Shown one piece after another: positions 25,089-30,337 of a DNA stretch of 30,337 bases. The notes below the pieces were generated by a model. It saw nothing but the letters and a program-made list of their open reading frames with translations. It was not told the origin of the DNA and made no database searches. The stretch is from Deltaproteobacteria bacterium (GTDB lineage Bacteria; Desulfobacterota; Desulfobacteria; Desulfobacterales; JAFDDL01), in NCBI GenBank assembly GCA_019310865.1, contig JAFDDL010000001.1, positions 1 to 30,337 on the forward strand, in the 5' to 3' direction. How positions within the stretch are numbered: position 1 is the stretch's first letter; every line of letters starts with the position of its first letter. A program made the translations under genes and the position numbers.

Positions 25089-25829
25089 ATGGGTAAGACA
25101 TTTCATAAACCGGAAGCATTGTCCGACAAGCATACCCACTACTGCCCCGGATGCACCCACGGCGTGATTCACCGCCTGGTGGCTGAAACCATCGATGAAC
25201 TGGGTATTATGGGAAAGACGGTGGGCGTTGCACCGGTCGGATGCGCCGTATTGATATATAATTATTTCAACTGCGACTTTCAGGAGGCGGCCCACGGTCG
25301 CGCGCCGGCCATAGCCACCGGCATCAAGCGGGTCCGGCCGGACCTGGTGGCCTTTACCTACCAGGGAGACGGTGATCTGGCAAGCATCGGAACCAGTGAA
25401 ATTATTCATGCGGCCAACCGTGGCGAGAAGTTTACTACCATATTTGTCAACAACGCCATATACGGCATGACCGGCGGCCAGATGGCCCCGACCACCATGC
25501 CGGGACAGCGCAGCACCACCAGCCCATTTGGCCGTGATCCCGATGACGTGGGCATGCCCCTGCGAGTATCGGAATTGCTGGCGACGCTTCAGACACCGAG
25601 CTACATCACCCGCCAGTCGGTGTTAAAACCGAAGCATATTCTCAAGGCGAAAAAGGCGATCAAGAAAGCCTTTCAATACCAGTTGGAAAATAAATGTTTC
25701 AGCCTGGTGGAGGTGATCAGCACCTGTCCCACCAATTGGGGCATGACACCACTTGACGCGCTGGTATGGGCGGAAGAAACCCTGCTGCCCTACTATCCGC
25801 TGGGCGATTTTAAAACACCTGAAGCATAA
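25089..25829 (+). CDS. 2-oxoacid:ferredoxin oxidoreductase, beta (TPP-binding) subunit
   Basis: The 246-residue subunit binds thiamine diphosphate and a [4Fe-4S] cluster. The ligands include CPGC of HYCPGCTHG and a later Cys in ISTCPTNWG. The diphosphate/Mg motif is GDGDLASIGTSEI followed by NNAIYGMTGGQMAPTT. ATG 25089 is preferred over ATG 25083 because GGAG lies about 9 bp before it and only 3 bp before the earlier one. It forms the active site with the alpha subunit encoded just upstream. Confidence 0.93.
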   Translation: MGKTFHKPEALSDKHTHYCPGCTHGVIHRLVAETIDELGIMGKTVGVAPVGCAVLIYNYFNCDFQEAAHGRAPAIATGIKRVRPDLVAFTYQGDGDLASIGTSEIIHAANRGEKFTTIFVNNAIYGMTGGQMAPTTMPGQRSTTSPFGRDPDDVGMPLRVSELLATLQTPSYITRQSVLKPKHILKAKKAIKKAFQYQLENKCFSLVEVISTCPTNWGMTPLDALVWAEETLLPYYPLGDFKTPEA

Positions 25830-25843
25830 AGGAGGGAGAGAAA

Positions 25844-26383
25844 ATGCAACAAGAAGTCATGTTTGCTGGTTTCGGCGGCCAGGGGATTTTGCTCTCCGGG
25901 AAGATTCTTGCCATTGCGGCCATGGCAGCGGGACGCCAGGTGGCGTGGGTTCCCTCCTATGGTCCGGAAATGCGGGGTGGAACCGCCTATTGTACCGTCG
26001 TGATCGGCGATGAGCCCGTGGGGTCTCCGATCATTCGAAATCCGATGCATCTGGTGGCTATGAACCTGCCGTCATTGGAGAAGTTTGCACCGGTTATCAA
26101 ACCTGGTGGAGTCGTGATGATCAACAGCTCTCTGATCGATATCGGGGCCGGCCGTGAGGATGTAGATGAGATTCGGATTCCCACCACCGAAATCGCGACC
26201 CAGGCAGGCAACTCGCGTGCAGCCAACATCGTTGCGCTGGCCGCCTTTACCGCTCGGAGCAAGATTCTTGATTTTGAGCTGGTTCGCGAAGCCGTGAAAA
26301 AGGAATTTTCCAAAAAGGCGAAGTTTATCCCTGTCAATATGGAAGCGATGGAGCTTGGCAGGAAGGCGGCGCTTGACGCCTAG
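25844..26383 (+). CDS. 2-oxoacid:ferredoxin oxidoreductase, gamma subunit
   Basis: The 179-residue subunit begins with the conserved FAGFGGQGILLSGKILA and has VPSYGPEMRGGTAYCTVVIG and NIVALAAFTA, the hallmarks of the POR/KOR gamma domain, which forms part of the CoA-binding and dimer surface. GGAGGGAG precedes ATG 25844. It completes the four-subunit set with the ferredoxin, alpha and beta genes. Confidence 0.94.
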   Translation: MQQEVMFAGFGGQGILLSGKILAIAAMAAGRQVAWVPSYGPEMRGGTAYCTVVIGDEPVGSPIIRNPMHLVAMNLPSLEKFAPVIKPGGVVMINSSLIDIGAGREDVDEIRIPTTEIATQAGNSRAANIVALAAFTARSKILDFELVREAVKKEFSKKAKFIPVNMEAMELGRKAALDA

Positions 26384-26398
26384 TAAAAGGAATTTGTC

Positions 26399-27550
26399 AT
26401 GACGTTCAAACTGACCAAAGAACAGCAGATGGTCCAGTCCCTGGTGAGGGAATTCTCCCGGAAAGTGATTGCGCAGACCGCTGAAGAGCGGGACCGGACA
26501 AAGGAATTTCCCGCCGAAAACTTCCGGCAGATGGCCGAGCTGGGACTGATGGGAATGATGGTGCCCACGCAATACAACGGTGAGGGTGCCGATGCCGTCA
26601 GTTACGTGCTGGCCCTGTCGGAGATCGCCTACTCCTGCGCGTCGACGGCTGTCGTGATGTCCGTTCACAACTCCATCGTGTGCGAGAGCATCAAGCGCTT
26701 CGGTTCCGATTCCCAGAAGGAGACGTTTTTAGGGCCCCTGGCCGACGGGGAGATGATCGGCGCCTTTGCCCTCACCGAACCGGAAGCCGGTTCGGATCCG
26801 GTGAGCCAGGAGGCCAGCGCTGAGCTGGACGGGGAAATGTATGTCATCAACGGGACCAAGCGGTTCATTACATCCGGAAAAAACGGCGGCCTGGTGATCG
26901 TGACAGCCAAGACCGATCCCCAAAAGGCGCATAAGGGTATCAGCGCCTTTCTGATTCCCCAGGGAACCCCCGGCATGACCGTGGGCCATATGGAAGACAA
27001 GATGGGCCTTCGGGCTTCGGATACGGTCGATCTGATTTTTGAAAACTGCCGGATTCCCGCGGAAAACCGCCTTGGTAAGGAAGGCGACGGTTTCAAGGTT
27101 GCCATGACCGCCCTGGACAGCGGCCGGATTGGTATTGCCGCGCAATCGGTGGGCGTCGCCCAGGCTGCTTTTGATGAGGCCGTGAAATATGTGAAAAAGC
27201 GGGAGCAATTCGGGCGGAAGATCTCTAAATTCCAAGCGATCCGATTTGCCATTGCCGATATGGCCGTTCAAATCGAATGTGCCCGGCAGATGATGTTTTC
27301 AGCGGCATCCATGAAGGATCGCGGTGAAAATTACACCACACAGGCTTCGATGGCAAAGCTCTATGCATCGGAGATGGTTAACCGCGTGACCGGCCAGGCG
27401 CTTCAACTGCACGGCGGATATGGGGTTACCAAGGACTACAAGGTGGAGCGCCTGTACCGGGATGCCCGGGTTTTTACCATTTATGAAGGGACTTCCGAGA
27501 TTCAGCGAATCGTCATTTCAAATGCCATATTGAAGGACAAACGAAAATAA
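26399..27550 (+). CDS. Short/branched-chain acyl-CoA dehydrogenase
   Basis: The 383-residue flavoprotein oxidises an acyl-CoA to the 2-enoyl-CoA and passes electrons to ETF. The FAD/substrate block AFALTEPEAGSDPVS, TSGKNGGLVIVTAKT and GYGVTKDYKVERLYRDAR are present, and the catalytic base is Glu363 in IYEGTSEIQRIVI, the position used by butyryl-CoA and short-chain dehydrogenases. Length is typical. It starts 15 bp after the gamma subunit and is the last clear gene of the operon. No ETF gene and no enoyl-CoA hydratase are present here. Confidence 0.94.
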   Translation: MTFKLTKEQQMVQSLVREFSRKVIAQTAEERDRTKEFPAENFRQMAELGLMGMMVPTQYNGEGADAVSYVLALSEIAYSCASTAVVMSVHNSIVCESIKRFGSDSQKETFLGPLADGEMIGAFALTEPEAGSDPVSQEASAELDGEMYVINGTKRFITSGKNGGLVIVTAKTDPQKAHKGISAFLIPQGTPGMTVGHMEDKMGLRASDTVDLIFENCRIPAENRLGKEGDGFKVAMTALDSGRIGIAAQSVGVAQAAFDEAVKYVKKREQFGRKISKFQAIRFAIADMAVQIECARQMMFSAASMKDRGENYTTQASMAKLYASEMVNRVTGQALQLHGGYGVTKDYKVERLYRDARVFTIYEGTSEIQRIVISNAILKDKRK

Positions 27551-27569
27551 TGCCTCTTGTCAGATAGAG

Positions 27570-27642
27570 CCGAGTGGCACGGGGGATTCTCATCCCCGCA
27601 ATCTCACAGAACCCTGCGTGAACCTCTCGATTCATAGGGCTT
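27570..27642 (-). ncRNA. Group II intron domain V and VI relic
   Basis: On the minus strand positions 27642-27609 are 34 nt with the architecture of domain V: a lower helix with the AGC triad (AGCCCU paired with AGGGUU), a two-nucleotide CG bulge and an upper helix UGAAUC/GGUUCA, with the tetraloop GAGA. The closing lower-helix pair is A-C, where G-C is usual, and one A-C mismatch sits beside the bulge. Domain VI follows as GGGGAU-GAGA-AUCCCC (near 27576-27593). No reverse transcriptase or upstream domains are found, so the intron is a 3' fragment and not active. Confidence 0.7.
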
Positions 27643-27815
27643 CTCTCAACGCCCAACTGGAATGAAACAATCGATCCGAATCTGTTGTTTTGATTTTCAA
27701 ACCATCACCGGGCAAAGCTACCCACCAGCCAGAGTCACCGATAGAACCGTTTCATGACAGGGCGATTCCACCGACCCAGTCCAGTGACCCTGTTATCCGG
27801 TTTATCTATGACATC

Positions 27816-27848
27816 TTGTTAAATTTATTGACATTTTTATAGTATAAT
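27816..27848 (+). promoter_or_regulatory. Promoter-like AT-rich block upstream of brxA
   Basis: A consensus TATAAT lies at 27843-27848. TTGTTA at 27816-27821 is 21 bp away, which is longer than usual, while TTGACA at 27828-27833 is only 9 bp away. It is the best promoter candidate for the BREX operon, with an untranslated leader of about 175 bp. Confidence 0.3.
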
Positions 27849-28029
27849 GTTTGTTAAAGACACATAAACAGCCAGAGTTATGAGTCACCGGTTTCTTTTG
27901 TTCTTGTTCTGTGGAGTTCGTGTTGAGCAAGAAAACAAATGTACGTAACGGAGCGATTGGGACCAGTGCGAGTCAGGATTATGACGTGACGATTTCCATT
28001 GATTTGGTTTAATGACTTGAAATATAAAT

Positions 28030-28647
28030 ATGGCTCTCCAAGATAGACATTTTCAAATAAAATATAGCGGTGATATCGTTGCCGGGTCACTTCTTATTGC
28101 CGAAAGCCGCAAAATTGCTCAGCTGTTATTAGAAGGGGTTGATAAAAATGCATGGCACCGTGCGATTGTAATCGAAAATATCCTCCAAAAGCGCAGCCCC
28201 GTTGCTGCTAAGCGGCAAGCGCGACTGATTAAAAACAGGTTAATCCTGATGAAACCTGACTTATGGGAACTGGTACACAAGGGGGAAAGTGACGTATCTA
28301 TTCAGGCCCTTTTGGCCGCAGCAATTAAACACAGCAGGCTTCTTGGAGATTTCCTGAACCAGGTTGTCCATGAACACTGGCGAACGTTTAAGCCTGAAAT
28401 AAATGTGAACGACTGGAAACATTTCTTTGAAAATTGCAGTCATGCCGATCCACAGATACTAAAATGGACGGAATCAACACGGTCAAAACTTAAACAGATC
28501 GTATTTCGCATTTTAACAGAATCTAACTACATCGACGGGACACGGCCAGGGCAAATACAATCCGTCACCGTTTTACCAAAGATTAAGCAATATTTAACTC
28601 GAAATTCCGAGGACTATGTTCTGCATTGTATGCAGGCAACCCAATAG
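28030..28647 (+). CDS. brxA: BREX system protein BrxA (DUF1819 family)
   Basis: The 205-residue protein matches BrxA. It has an N-terminal segment with AGSLLIAESRKIAQLLLEG, then NILQKRSPVAAKRQARLIKN RL, LLAAAIKHSRLLGDFLNQVV, and a C-terminal IQSVTVLPKIKQYL, as in the small helical DNA-binding DUF1819 protein. BREX (bacteriophage exclusion) blocks phage DNA replication and methylates host DNA. BrxA is the first gene of the core operon in type 1 loci. It is followed 12 bp later by brxB. No strong ribosome site precedes ATG 28030. Confidence 0.9.
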   Translation: MALQDRHFQIKYSGDIVAGSLLIAESRKIAQLLLEGVDKNAWHRAIVIENILQKRSPVAAKRQARLIKNRLILMKPDLWELVHKGESDVSIQALLAAAIKHSRLLGDFLNQVVHEHWRTFKPEINVNDWKHFFENCSHADPQILKWTESTRSKLKQIVFRILTESNYIDGTRPGQIQSVTVLPKIKQYLTRNSEDYVLHCMQATQ

Positions 28648-28659
28648 CAGGGAACTGGT

Positions 28660-29232
28660 ATGCTGTCTCTAAAAATCCGATTGGATAAGATTATTGATCG
28701 TTTGATATCAGGCGAATTGCTGAGCAATGTCGGTCTGGGAAATGAAATTGGATTTTATATTTTCGACTATCCGCCTGAATATGAGCTGGCGGTAAGGGAG
28801 CATATCCAGTTTATACTACGTCAGCTTCCAAAAAAGAAGCCCGACTTGACGTTTATCCATATCAATTTATTTGAGCTGATTATCAATTACCTGAAAAAAA
28901 GAAAACTGTTAGATCGAGTCCTCCAAATTCAAAAGCACAAAGGCGATCAAGAATTGTTGAAGGCGCTGAAAGGCCCTTTGGGTGCGGAAAAAATCGCCAA
29001 AGCCTTTGTAGAAGAAGCCCAGCCCCAAAAGAATGACCTTGTGTTGGTATCAGGTATTGGCAACGCATATCCATTACTGAGAAGTCACAATCTTCTTAAT
29101 AACCTTCACGCATTAATGGAAGATACACCCTTGGTCATGTTTTATCCCGGGATCTATACGGGTCAAGGATTAAGACTGTTCGGGAAGCTTAAAGAGACTA
29201 ATTATTACAGGGCATTCCAGCTGGTTGTTTAG
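28660..29232 (+). CDS. brxB: BREX system protein BrxB (DUF1788 family)
   Basis: The 190-residue protein has the DUF1788 layout. EIGFYIFDYPPEYELAVREH is near the start, IHINLFELIINYL follows, then DLVLVSGIGNAYPLLRSHNL LNNLHAL and PLVMFYPGIYTGQGLRLFG, the most conserved block, with a C-terminal NYYRAFQLV. BrxB has an unknown biochemical role but is required for defence in type 1 BREX. Order and spacing (12 bp after brxA, 69 bp before brxC) are typical. Confidence 0.92.
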   Translation: MLSLKIRLDKIIDRLISGELLSNVGLGNEIGFYIFDYPPEYELAVREHIQFILRQLPKKKPDLTFIHINLFELIINYLKKRKLLDRVLQIQKHKGDQELLKALKGPLGAEKIAKAFVEEAQPQKNDLVLVSGIGNAYPLLRSHNLLNNLHALMEDTPLVMFYPGIYTGQGLRLFGKLKETNYYRAFQLVV

Positions 29233-29301
29233 TCTAATATCAAACTTGGGAAAATATTGAATCGGCAGAAGGTCTGATTCTATCTCATTGAGGAATATGC
29301 C

Positions 29302-30337
29302 ATGCAAATTAAAGAAATTTTTAAAAAGGACATTTCACGCCCCATTAACGGTGTTGTCAAAGCGGATCAGTTAGATGAAGCCATCGTTTGGCAAGAGTTG
29401 GATGAATACGTTGTTACGCGTGAATTGGACCAGCATCTACGGAAGTTCATTTCAGCCTATCTGACGGCGATTGATAATGCCCACGATCCTGTCATAACGA
29501 GTCGTATCGGTGTCTGGGTATCCGGTTTTTTTGGATCAGGAAAGTCTCATTTTATTAAGATCCTGTCCTATCTGCTTGGCAACCGCAATACCACCGACCC
29601 TGAAACAACAACCGAAAAGAAGGCGGTTGATTTTTTTAACGATAAAATCAGGGATCCTATGCTGCTCGGGGATTTGAAGCGGGTTGCTGGAATCGACACA
29701 GACATCATTCTGTTCAATATCGACAGCAAGGCCGATTCTAATGATGGGCGGTCTGCGGTACTATCGACATTCTGGCGCGTGTTCAATGAGAGTCAGGGAT
29801 TCTGTGGTGAATACTTGCATTTAGCGGAAATAGAGAGATATCTGACTAAAAAAGGCAAGTACGATGAGTTCAAGGATAAATTCTTTGAAATCCATGGTTC
29901 CAAATGGGAAGAAGAAAGGGATGCCTATGCACTTAATCAGGATGAAATCGTTGAAATCCTGTCCAGAATCTTAGGAAAAAGCACCCGGGCTGCAGGCGAC
30001 TGGTTTGAAAAGTCCGAAAAGGAATTCAATCTCACCGTTGAGAATTTTGCAAAACGGATAAAAGAATATCTGGATTCCTGCTCAAAAAATCACCGGATCG
30101 TTTTTCTGGTCGATGAAATCGGTCAATTCATCGGTAGCGACACGCATCTGATGTTAAATCTACAGACCATTGTGGAGGATCTAGGGCGTATTTGCAACGG
30201 TCAGGTCTGGGTACTGGTTACTTCTCAGGAAGATATTGATGCGATACTCGGGGACATTAAAGCATCCAAGGCCAATGATTTTTCCAAGATTCAGGGCCGC
30301 TTTAATACCAGGCTATCTTTGTCCAGTTCCAATACTG
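29302..30337 (+). CDS. brxC: BREX system P-loop ATPase BrxC, 5' part (runs off the window)
   Basis: The frame is open from ATG 29302 to the window end (345 codons). BrxC is about 1,200 residues, so roughly the first quarter is seen. Walker A is GFFGSGKS (residues 75-82) and Walker B is VFLVDE (267-272), followed by a TSQED sensor-like motif. The opening MQIKEIFKKDISRPINGVVK and VTRELDQHLRKFISAY are characteristic of BrxC. GAGGAA lies about 7 bp before the start. The rest of the locus (pglX, pglZ, brxL) should lie to the right. Confidence 0.93.
   Translation, partial: MQIKEIFKKDISRPINGVVKADQLDEAIVWQELDEYVVTRELDQHLRKFISAYLTAIDNAHDPVITSRIGVWVSGFFGSGKSHFIKILSYLLGNRNTTDPETTTEKKAVDFFNDKIRDPMLLGDLKRVAGIDTDIILFNIDSKADSNDGRSAVLSTFWRVFNESQGFCGEYLHLAEIERYLTKKGKYDEFKDKFFEIHGSKWEEERDAYALNQDEIVEILSRILGKSTRAAGDWFEKSEKEFNLTVENFAKRIKEYLDSCSKNHRIVFLVDEIGQFIGSDTHLMLNLQTIVEDLGRICNGQVWVLVTSQEDIDAILGDIKASKANDFSKIQGRFNTRLSLSSSNT

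Larger units (their letters stand above)
27551..28029. other. Intergenic region between the catabolic operon and BREX
   Basis: This stretch has no protein gene I can support. It contains a group II intron domain V/VI relic near its left end (minus strand) and a promoter-like AT-rich block at 27816-27848. The rest is without recognisable structure apart from a loose inverted repeat around TTTGTTCTTG and CAAGAAAACAAA (about 27898-27942). Confidence 0.5.

Noticed and set aside
27828..27848. TTGACA followed by TATAAT as a single promoter upstream of brxA.
   Set aside because: The spacing is only 9 bp, too short for sigma-70 recognition, so they cannot be one promoter.
27878..28090. Minus-strand 70-codon open frame before brxA.
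   Set aside because: It overlaps the start of brxA, has no motif and is likely chance.

Overview
The window looks like a chromosomal segment of a strictly anaerobic, probably sulfate-reducing Desulfobacterota (former deltaproteobacterium). The support is a ferredoxin-dependent 2-oxoacid oxidoreductase next to beta-oxidation genes, the selenocysteine elongation factor SelB, radical-SAM thiamine genes, and small proteins and long hairpin repeats of a type I associate with this group. The assignment is inference; no rRNA is present.

Left part (1-7034), patchy and island-like. It opens with the end of a TrkA-type potassium-channel regulatory protein. Next come a decayed LuxR helix-turn-helix fragment, an AbrB/RelE toxin-antitoxin pair with its own promoter and a likely operator, and a minus-strand four-gene operon (5370 to 1721). 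That operon encodes a LicC-like nucleotidyltransferase, a CobD/HisC-like PLP enzyme, a CDP-alcohol phosphatidyltransferase and a SAM methyltransferase. Together these could make a phospholipid with an amino or methylated-amino headgroup. A relic zone follows (an Mrp ATPase scrap and a 5'-truncated tyrosine integrase), ending 6 bp before the CCA end of a tRNA-Arg. This is the classic layout of an element integrated at a tRNA 3' end.

Middle (7035-21000). Two lipoproteins come first: one has three 41-residue His/Pro/Glu-rich tandem repeats, the other is a transglutaminase-like protein. After them are tRNA-His, a small membrane protein, selB, a DUF2333-like membrane protein and a small basic protein. 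A nested inverted-repeat element separates these from a minus-strand thiamine operon, thiS-thiG-thiH-thiE-thiC-hemW. That operon is controlled by a TPP riboswitch with an intrinsic terminator. Two long hairpins with identical tips but unrelated stems lie between the riboswitch promoter and dinB (DNA polymerase IV).

Right part (21000-30337). A GntR-family regulator heads an operon of thiolase, 3-hydroxyacyl-CoA dehydrogenase, four-subunit 2-oxoacid:ferredoxin oxidoreductase and acyl-CoA dehydrogenase. The set fits oxidative breakdown of a branched-chain 2-oxoacid such as the isoleucine skeleton, with the hydratase missing from this locus. A group II intron domain V/VI relic follows. The window ends inside a BREX phage-defence locus (brxA, brxB and the 5' part of brxC).
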